In this document: positions 40,101-51,493 of the stretch, piece by piece | Layout of the letters: every line of letters starts with the position of its first letter | How positions within the stretch are numbered: the first letter of the stretch is position 1 | Assembly: GCA_011316305.1 (NCBI GenBank) | Contig: SAUG01000034.1 | Location: 425,030-489,029, forward strand | Reading direction: 5' to 3' | DNA: 64,000 nt | Source: Rusavskia elegans | Lineage: Eukaryota; Ascomycota; Lecanoromycetes; Teloschistales; Teloschistaceae | Made by a program: the position numbers and the translations under genes | Notes under the pieces: model-generated | What the model was told of the DNA's origin: nothing | What the model saw: only the letters and a program-made list of their open reading frames with translations | Database searches by the model: none

Positions 40101-40850
40101 CTACCTAAATAATAGTTTCCTCTTCTATCTATATTCTATCGCTCGCGAAAGTCTAGTAAATTAAATTAAAAGTAAATAAAAGAAAGTTATATAGGTAGAA
40201 ATAATAATAGAAGTAGATAAAGCTTTTAGAATTAATATAGTATGGCTAGATAGACTATATAGAGTTATACGTCGAAGAAAAAAGGGTAATAGATATTAAT
40301 AGATTATTATCGGCTCTTAGAATTTTAGTAGGTAATATAGAAGAACCGCGCGCCGTTAAACTATCTTTATATTCTTATTTAACGGCCTTTAGAACGGGAA
40401 TATTATTAATTTAAAAAGCGGAGGATAGTACTAAAGATATTAATAAAATATAGATAAAGGATTTTATCTAGGTTTATAAATAATTCTAAAATTAGACTAG
40501 ATATAAAGTAGTCCTATTAAGGAACGCTGGTTTTCTTATTTTTAGTAGTATCGAGAGTTTTAAGATTATACTATTTAATATACTCGATAAAAATAGGATA
40601 AACTATATTCTAGGTATTTTTTATAAAGCTAATAGACTAGCGAACGATTATAATATTCTTTTTTAACTTTTCGCGGTTATAGTTAACGAAGTCGATATCC
40701 GACTAAACTTTAAACTTAGTTAAAAGTTATACCGGAGTACTAAATATAGATAATTTATTTAGATAGTTAACGGATTATAAATAGGTTATAGTTAGAGTTA
40801 AATAAAAGTCGAAAGAAAGTAAAAAATATTTAAAAATTAAAGGTAAGGCG
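37150..40850 (-). repeat. 3.6-kb direct repeat, unit 2
   Basis: Same orientation and order as unit 1. Differences are mostly C/T and G/A, plus small indels. The end next to 40850 is cut by the Copia-2 insertion, and its continuation lies after 48393. The same unrecognised minus-strand reading is present. Confidence 0.75.
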
Positions 40851-40855
40851 ATTTT
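40851..40855. repeat. Target-site duplication of Copia-2, left (ATTTT)
   Basis: ATTTT precedes the left LTR and is repeated at 48389-48393 after the right LTR. Confidence 0.85.
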
Positions 40856-41031
40856 TGTTGGAAGTACGTGTTACGCACAATAGCTGTGCCAAGGCGCCAA
40901 GGGCGCTAGTACCGATCAGGCCTAGTAATTCTAGGCGCCAAGGCCCTACTATCTTCTTCTTATATATTTAGTTTAGGCGAAAGCTTACTTTAGTAAATTA
41001 AGCTTAATATTCTATATATATAATTTTAACA
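40856..41031 (+). repeat. Copia-2 left LTR
   Basis: Starts TGTTGGAAGTACG and ends TTTTAACA. It keeps several CA/TG dinucleotides (GTGTTACGCACAATAGC) that are mutated in the right LTR, so the two LTRs have diverged mainly by RIP-type transitions. Age estimates from LTR divergence would therefore be misleading. Confidence 0.9.
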
Positions 41032-43290
41032 GGTTATAAACCCGGAAGCTCTAGCCGAGTTAGTTTATAATAGTTATTATCGTTATTCGCGAGTATTATA
41101 TCTTTATATTTAATTTCTTTATATTTTTATCGAATCTTCTTTTCTATCTACCTTTTAATAGATCTAATATATATTATTAAATCGTATAAAGTATTTAATA
41201 CGGCAAACGACGAAGTCTATAGTTATACTACTACCTATAAGTACCCCGGTAACTGCCGAAATTATAAATAGCTAAATAGATCCCTTTTATTTTACTTTAT
41301 AACCCCTTCTAGCCGCTTAAACTACTAACTTCCTTACTTTCGGATAGAACTATTAAGTCGCTAATTTACTACGTATAGATACATTACTATAGGAATATTA
41401 TACTAGATATAGTAATAAGGCCTTTAAAATCAGAACTTTATAATTATTAGTCTTATATTTTACTACCTAGCTAACGCTAGTTATCGGCGTATATCCTATA
41501 GCTACTAGCTATTATAAATAAATACGGGAAGCGACTACCTAGCTAATTTAATATAGGCTAGAATCTCTATAAAATAGGGGGCTAGTAGACTATATTTCTA
41601 GCTATTATATCTTTTTTAACCTCCTAACGGTCTAAACGAACTCCTACTACTCCTAAACTAACTACCTCGCCTCTAAAGCTAAAGCTATCGAGCCTAGCCT
41701 TTAGCTTTACTAGCTATATCGTCTAGTTCTAAATAGTATAAAAACTCGAAGCTTTCTACTTATTACTAAAGACTATTATTATATTAATTTAATTTTTAAA
41801 GCTTTACCTAATCTATTCTAAACCTTATATCTACTTCTATATTATTATTATTAAAGCTTTATACTAATCTTTATAATCTTAAAAGTTTTAAATAATATTT
41901 TTCTTAGAAACTACCTAATAACCTCTAGGTAAGCTAAACCGCCTATAATTTCTAATTTTCTATTAAAAACTATAGGTTCCTATATAACTAATAGTAAATC
42001 GACTTTACTATCTAAAGCCGTCTATATTAAAATTCTAATTATTATTTATTAAATTTACTTTTTATTATATCCGAAGATAATCCGGACCTTTTTATAGTTT
42101 TTAGTCCCTTTCTAATATTTCTAAGCCCGAGTAATTTATTCGGCCTTAAAATTATTACGCCTTCCGGGTATTCGCTTCTAGATTTTTTTTCGGATTTTTT
42201 TTTCTATAACGCTATTCCTCGCGGTATTCTACGGTCTAGTACTAAATTTAGCGATATATCTACCCCTATAATATTAACTATAGATAACGTTAAACTAGGG
42301 GATTCTAGCTATCCTATTAATATAGTCCCGAAGCTTAAGACCCGCTCGGATTATAAGAATTAGGAGGAAGCTATTATAGTCTACTTTATTTTTAATAACC
42401 TCCGAGCCGCTACTAAAGGTCTTTTATCTTTAGCTTTTTTTAATTATAAAAAAGAATAGATAGAATATATCTATATAGTAATTAAAACGACCTATAATAC
42501 TAACGCTGAAAATCTTATTAAAAATATTATATTAGATATTAAAAAAATACTAGATAAATTCTAGATATAAAATAGAATCTATAGTACCGGTAAGTCTATA
42601 GAATTCGATATCTAGCTAGATACCTTCTATTATAATAGTTCTTTTAAGAATATAGAAGCTTATATAGCTAAATTTTATAAATTTACTAACAAAATTCTAG
42701 CTATAGGTATTATTATTTTAAAGAGCCTTTTTATTTTAAAATACCTTCGAGGCTTTAGAGCCGCTTTTAGCTACTTCTAGACCTTATTTACCTAAAGTAA
42801 CGTTATCGTTCGTAATAAAGATAAGCGAAAATAGAAAGTAGTTATTCTAAATAAAATAATTAGTACTACTATTAGCGAGGAATATCGCTAATATAATAAT
42901 AGTAAATCTATTACTATTAGAACTAAGGCTTTCCTATCTATAAATAACCCGAATAAGCGAGTTATTAAAGTCGATTACTATTCCTATTATAACCGAGATA
43001 GCTATATAAAAAATATCTACTATAGCCTATATCCTAAATTAAAGAAAGCTCAAATAGTAGAAAAATAGAAGAATAGCGGTAGTAAACGCTAGAAAGGTAA
43101 TAGTAATAAAAATAAAGGCGGTAAAGGAAAGGATAGTAAAGATAATAAAGACGATAAGTCTAAAGATAATAAATTTAAAGATAAACCTATCGAATCCGAA
43201 AAATTACTAAATTTTATTATAATAGTACCGGCCCCTACTAATTTTAGCTTTATAACTCTTATTTCTATAGCCTTATCGGCTTTATTAAAT
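41032..43290 (+). pseudogene. Copia-2 gag with CCHC zinc-knuckle relic
   Basis: The forward reading gives a gag-like segment ending in a relic of the CxxCxxxGHxxxxC knuckle at about 42970-43020 (YYSYYNRDSYIKNIYY; Cys codons TGT/TGC became TAT/TAC). A Lys/Gly/Asp-rich tract follows (about 43.07-43.19 kb). Gag coats the RNA in virus-like particles in this class. Many stops are present. Confidence 0.75.
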
Positions 43291-44680
43291 AAACTAGATC
43301 TTACTAATAGTTAGATATTTAACTATACCTATAACTATTATACTACCTTCTAGCGGTACCTCTTTATTAAATCTAGTATAAGATCCGTCTAAAGTAAGTT
43401 TATAACTAGTATTAGTAGTACTATTAGCTTCCGACCGATTACTAAAAATACTATTATATTTAACTGCTTTATTAATAGTAGATACCGCCTTATAGAATTC
43501 TATAACGTCCTTTATATCCCCGGGTCCGGTACTAACCTTCTATTAATATTATAAATTTCGAAGATAGGCGCTAAAATAATTATTAAAGATTCTAGCTTTA
43601 GCTTTAATTTTAGTATTACGGATTTAATATTAATTATCTATACGTACGAAAGTCTATTCCTATTAAATATTCATATTATATAGCGCGGCCCTATAAAATC
43701 TTCTTCTATTTTTTCTTTTTCTTTTTTTCTATTTTTATCTTTATTTTTATTAATATCCGATATAGTTTTAAAGGCCTATATTAAAATATCAGTAGAGGTA
43801 GAAAGTATCTAGTATATTTAGCTTAGATACTTTAGTAACTAGAACTTATATAAATTAGTAAATATATCTATAGAGATTAATTTATCTAAAGTTCCTAAAT
43901 CTAAATCCGATTTCTACGAGGTTTATATTCTAGGTAAATAATATAATTAGCTTTATAGAGGCTATATCTACCCCGGTAGCGGCTTTATAGACTTTATTTA
44001 CGCTAATCGTATAGGTCCTATTCGAGAAAGTAATATTCTAGTTATATATAATAGGAGCTAATATATCTTTACTTTTCTAGATAATAATATCTAGAAGTAT
44101 AATATCTATATAATTAAATTAAAAGACGCTTCCGAAACTCTAGAATACTAGAACTACTTCTGCGCCTATAATAAAAAAGGCGTTTTTATTATTAAACGTT
44201 TTCGTAGCGATAACGAATTTAGGAGCTATATTATATCTAAAAGCTTCGCTAATAAAGGTATTTAGTAGGAGCCTACTATATCTAATAATCCATAATAGAA
44301 CAGTATATCTAAATATTTCGGGTAGATATTAATATATAAAGCCTATTCTATATTAGTTTATAGCGGCTTTAGTAAAAAATATTAGCCGTTATTTATTAAA
44401 ACTACTACCTTTCTATATTTCCGGTTATCTAGTAGTAAACTGAATATAACTCTATATAAAAAAGAATATAGTAAATTTCTAGATTTAAGCCGACTCCGTA
44501 TTTTAGATTCTATAGCGTACCTAATATATAGTAAAAAGATTCGGAAATTCTATAATCGGAGCTATAAATATATTTTAGTCGGTTACTTTAACGATACTAT
44601 CTATAAACTATTAAACTTTTAGAATAAAATCGTTCGCGTCTTTTCCGTAGTATTTAAAGAAATAGATTAAAACCTAGATT
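43291..44680 (+). pseudogene. Copia-2 protease and integrase remnant
   Basis: The protease region starts with a *IFNYTYNYY reading at about 43.31 kb, where the family has W-x-x-D-S/C. The integrase C-terminal part is recognised at about 44.25-44.65 kb: text corresponding to the NNPxxNGVSER block, followed by ILDSIAYLIYSKK and YKYILVGYFNDTIYKLLNF, the typical copia 'FG..AYV….K….G.FVGY' region. The integrase inserts the cDNA and produces the 5-bp TSD seen here. Confidence 0.8.
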
Positions 44681-45079
44681 TATTAGATTTATAGAAGCTA
44701 GAGGAATTAGAAAATAAACTTTAATAGTAGCTTCCGCGGAAACGGCAGTATACTAATAGGGGGTCTAATTCTAAAGGGTCGTAACTATAATCTAGTAATT
44801 TCCTTTTAATATCTAAACTAATAGCTTTCCCGATATATTACCGAGATTAATAATTCCGAATTAAATTCTAATAAGTTACCGCCCTATTTTTAGATTATTA
44901 TACCTTGCCCGTAGACCGACTATATTATCTAATCCTTCGTTAAAGTTCTATATAACTACTAGGTACTAGATAATTATAACTATTCCTCGTTAGATCTAAT
45001 TATAAATATTTATATATTTATTAGTACTATAAAAAAAGGTACTATATTAGACTTTTCCGAACTCTAGTTATATAAAAAA

Positions 45080-45935
45080 GCTATAGATTTATTTTATATC
45101 GATAAATAGTATAAGGTTATAGAAAAAGAACTAGTATTATTAGAACTAAATAATATATAGATACTATATACTAAAGTATTACTACCTTCTATAAAATATT
45201 TCTTTAGAGGGTAAATAAATATATAAGATTAAAAAGGACGCTAATAGTAAAATTACGCGCTTTAAAGCTCGCTAGATTATTCGTAGCTTTAAATAGGAAG
45301 CCGGTATCGATTTTAATAAAACCTTCGCTTCTATTATTAAGTTAATATTATATAAAGCTCTTTTCGCTATAGCTACTATCTATAGCTTAGAGCTCGATTA
45401 AATAGATATTAAAACGGTCTTCCTTTACGGTTATATCGATAAAATTATCTATATATAATATCCTACTAGTTTTAGCGACTCTAATATAATATATAAACTT
45501 TAAAAAGTCTTTTATAGTTTTAAATAGTTACTTTAGGTCTAGTACCGCTACTTCGCTAAATTCTTTATTACTATCGGCTTTAAATTTCTAGAATCCGATT
45601 ATAGTATTTTTTATAACGGTATAATTATTATTAGTATTTATATTAATAATATCCCTTTATATAGCGCTAGTTATTAGAACCTCGATAATATTAAAGTATA
45701 TCTAAACGAATATTTTTAAATATTAGATTTAGGTCCTTTTAATTTCTACCTTAGTATAAAGATTATTAGGAACCGGAAATTCTATATTATTTAGTTAAGC
45801 TAAACTATTTATATTAAATAAATTCTAAAAAATTATAGCTTTATTATCTATAAAAATAATATTTCTACTTTTATAAATTCCGGCTTTTATTTAGAAACCG
45901 CTCCTACTAATTAGGACTATCTTTTACTAATAAAA
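45080..45935 (+). pseudogene. Copia-2 reverse transcriptase remnant
   Basis: The forward reading runs through KATFLYGY-like text (about 45.41 kb), VYKL*KVFYSFK*LL*V (about 45.5 kb), the catalytic box SIYINNIPLY at 45633-45662 and LGPFNFYLSIKI-like text (about 45.73 kb). In the catalytic YxDD box (45639-45650) both Asp codons read AAT, exactly what RIP of GAC/GAT on the opposite strand would give, so the enzyme is dead even where the frame is open. Confidence 0.88.
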
Positions 45936-46600
45936 TATAAATATTAGAATATTATTAGCTTTTTAATATACGCTATATTTAGAACCTGCTTCGATATTAC
46001 TTTCGCTATTTCTATTATTAGCCGATATTTATCTAACCCTATAAGCTATTTCTAGAACGCCGTTATTAAAATCTTTAAATATCTACGTAAAACGGCTTAT
46101 TTTACTTTTATCTATAGAAGCGACCTATAGAAGTTTCGGGGGTATACTAATACCGATTAAATAGATAATTATAAAACCTATCGTTCTATTTCTAGATATA
46201 TCTTTAATATTAGATCCGGCGCTATTAACTAGTTATCTAAGCGGTAAACTACTATAGCTATATTAACTATCGAAGTAGAATTAAATAGAGAAACTAGAAT
46301 TACGAAAGAGGTTATTTAATTAAGTTATATTCTAAGTTAGCTATTAATTAATAAATAGGATCTAAATACTACTCTAGATATAGTAACTCTCTATAGCGAT
46401 AATTAAAGCGCTATTACCTTCGCTAAAAACCTTTAATTCTATAGCCGTATTCAATATATTAATATCTATATTAAATTCCTATAGAAGAAAGTCGCTAATA
46501 AAATAATTAATCTTTAGTATATTTTAATAGAGTAAATAGTTACTAATAGACTTACTAAAGTCCTAGATAAAAGTAAATTCGAGGCTTTCTATATAGCGTT
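45936..46600 (+). pseudogene. Copia-2 RNase H remnant
   Basis: The order of blocks is that of copia RNase H: the RxDITFAISIVSRYLSN-type block (about 45.99 kb), the L…YT(N/D)AD-type block (about 46.14 kb), ISRSISGY-like text with SGAIN*LSK (about 46.19-46.25 kb), ALSTIEVELN, and the YSDN* block at 46391-46405 followed by AITFAKNL. It degrades the RNA strand during reverse transcription. Stops are at former Gln and Trp codons. Confidence 0.85.
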
Positions 46601-46679
46601 TAGGTTTAAAGACCCGAAAATATTCTAAATCTTAAGAAATAATAGCGATAATCCGTCTAAATTATAAAGATCTTTCTAA

Positions 46680-48212
46680 TAATAATCTCCTCCGGAATAT
46701 AATTAATTCCGGGGTATTAATATTTACTATATATCTATAAATATTATCTTCGGAAAGTATAATATATATTAAAAAAGATAGTTAAACTTTTAAATAATTC
46801 TAGGCTCTATAGATCTACCTATATAGTACCTATATCGTTTTTAAATTACTATACCCTTTATATACTTTCCGATAGTATATTCGATCGAAATCTATATATA
46901 GTTATTTATACCCGGATTTATTTTTCTATTTTAATAGTAAAACGCTAAAAGTATACCTTTAGTTTAAATTCTATTAAATTCTATATTAAATTTAATATAT
47001 TAACTAGTTTTAATATTAGTTAAAGTATTTCTGGCTATCTAGTAGTTATTTAGGCTCTATATAAAGCTTTTCGGAACTAGTACAAGTATACTATAATTAG
47101 CGCCCTAGCTACTAGCCGCCCGCTATATATTTTTATCTACTATTTACTACTATTATATTTTCGAGTATATTTTTACTAATCCTATACTATCTAATATATA
47201 AATTATACTGTTCGATTTTTTATATTCTACGCTTCTATTTAATACTATTTATAGCTATTATAGATTTAAGTAATCTTCGAAGATTTAATTTTACTATCTA
47301 TATTTCTAGAAAACTCGATCTATATATATATATCGAAGTTTTTAATAAACTATTCGATAATTTTCGAATTTATATTACCTTTATAAACTATAATAATAAT
47401 CTATCCTACCTCTACCTTCGAGTACTATCCTATCTAAATTTCGAATCTAAACGCTATTAGATAAAAAATAATATTAATAGCTTTCGGGATCGCGATATTT
47501 TTAGCTGTCTATAGCTAGATAGTAATAATATATAAATATATATCGGGATCTTCGCTACCTAGCCGTACCGCTAAATTAATTACGGGATTCTATAGAAATT
47601 CCAGGAATAGTATTATTAAAATATTATAATTATTAATAATCCGAAAACTTATATTAATCCTCGAAGCTATAGTAAATACCTCTATATCTAGAACTATCTA
47701 GGCGATATAACCTTCGATATATTAATAAAGGCCCGTAATATTCTAATAGGCGCTTAATAAATATTCTTTAAATAAATTAAAAAAAAATATAATATTTATA
47801 TCCTATAATACTTTAGCGGCGATAATAATAACCGCTAGTACCTATAATTTACTACTAAATAGGTACTTTCGATCGCTAAAATTCTAGATACGCCTTTTAA
47901 ATTAAGTAATATCCGTTTTAAATATTTTAAATAAATTTATATTATTAACTAGTATCTATACCAATTTTCTACCAAGTATACTACTACTATAAAGGGTTTA
48001 AAATACTATAGGAATTCCATTTTCTTTTATCTAGACTTCGATTTTTATATTTTATATACGCAGATCTACTATAGGAGCATTATTCTTTTATTTATCTTCC
48101 TCGTAATAAATATCCGCTATAAGAGTTCTTTAAGCCTTATTTTCGCGTTATATATAAACTCTTTTTTCTACGGGTTTTTTAGCGAGTATATAGCGAACCT
48201 ATTTAATAGAAG
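46680..48212 (+). pseudogene. Extra 3' region of Copia-1/2 with an unrecognised ORF
   Basis: 1.5 kb separates RNase H from the right LTR. In one forward frame about 170 codons read coherently from about 47.68 kb to the LTR (NYLGDITFDILIKARNILIG; later FSGDNNN, FTTK*VLSIAKILDTPFK and FYLDFDFYILYTQIYYRSII). An Ile/Tyr-rich stretch precedes it from 47.2 kb. The same region is present in Copia-1 at 49.41-51.22 kb. No envelope or other known domain was recognised. Standard copia elements end shortly after RNase H, so this is an additional gene or captured sequence. Confidence 0.55.
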
Positions 48213-48388
48213 TATTAGAAGTACGTATTATATATAATAGCTATACTAAGGCGTTAACAGCGCTAGTATCGATTAGACCTAGTAATTCTAGGCGCTAAAG
48301 CCCTGCCACCTCCTTCTTATATATTTAATTCAGGCGAAAGCCCATCTTAGTGAATCAAACTTGATATTCTATATATATGATTTCAACA
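48213..48388 (+). repeat. Copia-2 right LTR
   Basis: 176 bp from TATTAGAAGTACG to TTTCAACA, collinear with the left LTR. The TSD ATTTT follows at 48389-48393. Confidence 0.9.
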
Positions 48389-48393
48389 ATTTT

Positions 48394-49407
48394 TAATATT
48401 AGGTTATTTACTAAAATCTAATAGAAATAAGATAAACGCGATCTAATCTATATAGAATCTAAATAAAATTACTCCGGTACTTTATAGTAATTTTTTATAG
48501 ATAGTATAGATACTACTATAGTTAATATAAAAGGATATTAATAAACGTCGATAAAAGAAAAAAAAGAAAATTATTAGCTATATTAATATATAGTATTATA
48601 AATTTTAATTTGTTAGCTTTATTTTTTATAGAGCTAATACTTGTAACCGTTAGTAGTATTCTATATCCGCTATAGAAAATACTATATATATTAATAACTA
48701 TAGAACTAAATATACGCGAAATATAAAATAATAAAATAAATCTAATCTATATTACTTTCGCTATTTAGTAGTAATCGGAGGATTCTATCTATTAAATAAC
48801 CGATAGAAAGTCTATAATACTCCTATTATAAGAGTAGGATTTATATTAAATCTTAGACTTAATAGCGAAAAGTAAGTAATTATACTATAGGTTAAATATC
48901 TATATCGTTAACGGGTAAATACTAGGAATAGCTAGTAAATATAAAAGGATTTCTAATATACTAGAAAAATATAGAGGAAATAGATAATTATATTAAAGTA
49001 AAAGCTATAAAAAATACTACTATAGATATTAGAAAATAGCTATAGAAGCTTATTTAACGAATCGATAGTAAAGCTACTACTATAGATACTATTAAAAGGA
49101 GGTCCTAATTAATATTAAAAATAGTTTCGGATAGTTATATAAATTATTAAAATAGAATATTAATAAATCGGAAAGTTTTTAATATACGTAAATTATCTAT
49201 ATATTATATAAGATCCTTTTTCCTATCGTAGATTCTAGTATAGGTACTATCGGTAGTTTAATAGAATTAATAATATTAAATCGTTAGTATAAAATATATA
49301 GATAGCTGAAGGTAGATTATACGGCTGAAATAGATAAACGATAGCTATCAGCCGCGGTAGCGGCTGACAGCCAACTTTTAGTTCCCAATCCACTTTAGGA
49401 TCCGCTG
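48394..49407. other. Right-hand end of the 26.8-kb insertion
   Basis: This DNA was contiguous with 40,850 before Copia-2 inserted. The last about 90 bases (from 49335) are little mutated and contain AGCCGCGGTAGCGGCTGACAG, an inverted AGCCGC/GCGGCT pair, before the terminus GGATCCGCTGAT. No gene was recognised in the first 900 bp. Confidence 0.55.
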
Positions 49408-49408
49408 A

Positions 49409-51219
49409 TGAAAGATCTTTCTAATTATAATTTTTTTCGGTATAAAATCAATTTAAAAATATTAGCGATTAGTTAAAATCTATAAATATTCATCTCAGAA
49501 AATATAATATATACTATAAAAAATAATTAAATTTGTCAATAATTTTAGATTTTATAAATCTATATATCTAATATCTTTATCGTTATTAAATTACTATATT
49601 TTTTATATATTTTTCGATAATATATTCGATTAAAATCCGTATATAATCGTTTATTATTTTATATCTAGATTTGTTTTTCGATTTTAGTAGTAAAATACTA
49701 CAAAGGTATTTTTAGTTTTTCCTTTACTAAATTCTAGTTTGAATTTAATATATTAACTAGTTTCAATATTAGTAAACGTATTTTAAATATCTAGTAGACT
49801 ATTCGGGTTCTAGATAAAATCTTTCGAAGCTAGCGCGGATATAAGCTAATTAGTATTCTAGCCGCTAGCTGCCTATTATATATTTTATATCTACTATCTA
49901 CTATTATATTTTCGAATATATTTTTACGAATTCTATATTTGTAAAATAGATGTATTTCTAGAACAGTATACGATTGTAGACCAGACGAAAGATATATTAT
50001 AGAACTAATTTATACCCTAAAAAGACTGGGGCATGGCCTAGTAATAAAAGAAAAGGAAAAAACGGAAAAGGATCGAAATCCGACGCGCTAGCGACGCTCT
50101 GGCGACTAGGCGGCGAGCCTCGTTTCCAAGCGTCCTAATTATATTTCCAGGGCCTATATAACGCGTCTGGCGCTTTACAATATCGTCTAATATATAATTT
50201 ATACTATTCGATTATTTATATTCTATATTTCTATTCAATAGCTATTATAAATTTAGATAGCCTTCGATGATTCGATTTTACTATCTATATTTCTAGAAAG
50301 CTCGATCTATATATAAATATCGAAGTAATTAATAAACTATTTAATAACTTGCGAATTTATATCGCCTATATAAGTTATAACGATTATCTATTCTACTTTT
50401 ACTATCGGGTTTTAATCTTTCCAAACTTTGAATCTAAACGTTATTAAATAAAAATCAATATTAATAACTTTTAGAATTACGATATTTTTAGCCGCCTATA
50501 GTTTAATATATATCGGGATTTCTACTCTCTAGCTTTATCGTTAAATTAACTACGGGATCTTATAGAAATTCGAAAAATAGTCCTATTAGAGCGCTATAAT
50601 TATTACCAATTTCAAAATTAACATCGATTTAAACTATTTAGATAATATAAATTTCGACGTATTTATAAAAGTTCGTACTATTTTGATAGATATTTAGTAT
50701 ACGTTTTTTTAATAATTTTAAAAAAATTATTATATCTATAGTTTTTTATATTTCGACGGTATTAATTATAATCGCTAATATCTCTAATTTACTATTAAAT
50801 AGAGACTTTTAATTACTTAATTTTAAATACGCCTTTCTAGTCGAATAATATCTATTTTAAATACTTTAAACAAATTTATATTATAAACTATAATCTATAA
50901 TCTAAACTAATAATATATTGAATATACTACTACTATATAGGATTTAAAATACTATAGAAATTTTAGAAATTCTTTTTTCTTTTATTTAAATTTCGATTTC
51001 GATTTTTAAAATTTATATATATAGATTTGCTATAAAGTTCTTTTTTTTTAAACTTTATTTTTTTAATAATATATATCTGCTATAGAATTTTCTTAAATTT
51101 TATCTATCTCGCCGCAATTATATATAAAAAATTTTTTATATAGATTTTTTAACGAGTATATAGCGAGTCTATTTAATTTTTATTTTCGATATATATATAA
51201 TATATAATTCGTATTAAAG
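49409..51219 (+). pseudogene. Copia-1 3' region resumed after the 26.8-kb insertion
   Basis: Collinear with Copia-2 46.67-48.21 kb, beginning AAAGATCTTTCTAAT. Interrupted only by the 240-bp solo LTR. Contains the same extra-ORF reading in a more decayed form. Confidence 0.85.
49940..50179. mobile_element. Solo LTR (TGTAAA…TTTACA), low RIP
   Basis: 240 bp inserted in the Copia-1 3' region and absent from Copia-2 at 47.18 kb. It starts TGTAAAATAG and ends CGCTTTACA, a perfect 6-bp inverted terminus beginning TG and ending CA. It is flanked by ATATT (49935-49939) and ATATC (50180-50184). It is GC-richer and keeps CA/TG dinucleotides (CTGGGGCATGGCC), so it arrived late or escaped RIP. No internal element sequence is present, hence a solo LTR or an LTR-like short element. 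Confidence 0.75.
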
Positions 51220-51386
51220 TATTAGAAATATAGTTACGTATAATAGCTATACCAAAACGTTAAAAACGTTAGTATTAATCGAATATAATAGTTTTAGGCG
51301 CCAAAACCTTGCCATTTTCTTTTTATATATTTAGTTCAAGCGGAAACCTATTTTAATAAATCAAGTTTGATATTATAATTTCAACA
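51220..51386 (+). repeat. Copia-1 right LTR
   Basis: 167 bp from TATTAGAAATATAG to TTTCAACA, collinear with the Copia-2 LTRs. The TSD ATTTA follows at 51387-51391. Confidence 0.88.
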
Positions 51387-51493
51387 ATTTACGGCCTAGA
51401 TAATAACGAATTTTAAAACGTTTTATAGATTATTTAAAATAGCTAGAATATTAAAAATCCGCTAAATATAATATACGTACTTTTTACTTTAAT

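Larger units (their letters stand above)
40856..48388 (+). mobile_element. Copia-2: complete Ty1/copia retrotransposon (decayed)
   Basis: 7,533 bp with two 176-bp LTRs and a 5-bp TSD. The order gag, protease, integrase, RT, RNase H defines the copia type. It carries no internal insertion, so it serves as the empty-site reference for Copia-1. It is longer than the usual 5-6 kb of copia elements because of a 1.5-kb region between RNase H and the right LTR. Confidence 0.92.
22572..49407. mobile_element. 26.8-kb composite insertion inside Copia-1
   Basis: Comparison with Copia-2 shows that copia sequence stops at about 22571 and resumes at about 49408, exactly where it left off. The insertion starts AGCATTTTTC and ends GGATCCGCTGAT. 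The ends read inward as (ATC)AGCATTT and ATCAGCGGAT, suggesting a short ATCAGC-type inverted terminus. Both ends are rich in AGCCGC/GCGGCT motifs. Removing Copia-2 and X3 leaves about 18 kb, holding a minus-strand gene remnant, a Plavaka-like transposase and two 3.6-kb direct repeats. It may be one large DNA transposon or several nested ones. Confidence 0.75.
14105..51386 (+). mobile_element. Copia-1: Ty1/copia element split and expanded by nested insertions
   Basis: The whole element spans 37.3 kb between two homologous LTRs flanked by the same 5-bp duplication. Native copia sequence occupies 14105-22571 and 49409-51386, less the inserts listed separately. It is collinear with Copia-2 throughout: gag, CCHC knuckle, protease, integrase, RT, RNase H, and a 1.5-kb 3' region. 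Inserts, in order: SINE1, X2, SINE2, MITE C, SINE3, the 26.8-kb block, and a solo LTR. RIP is heavier than in Copia-2. No frame is intact. Confidence 0.9.

Noticed and set aside
40856..41031. Dating Copia-2 by LTR divergence
   Set aside because: Differences between the LTRs are mostly RIP-type transitions, so a clock would greatly overestimate age.
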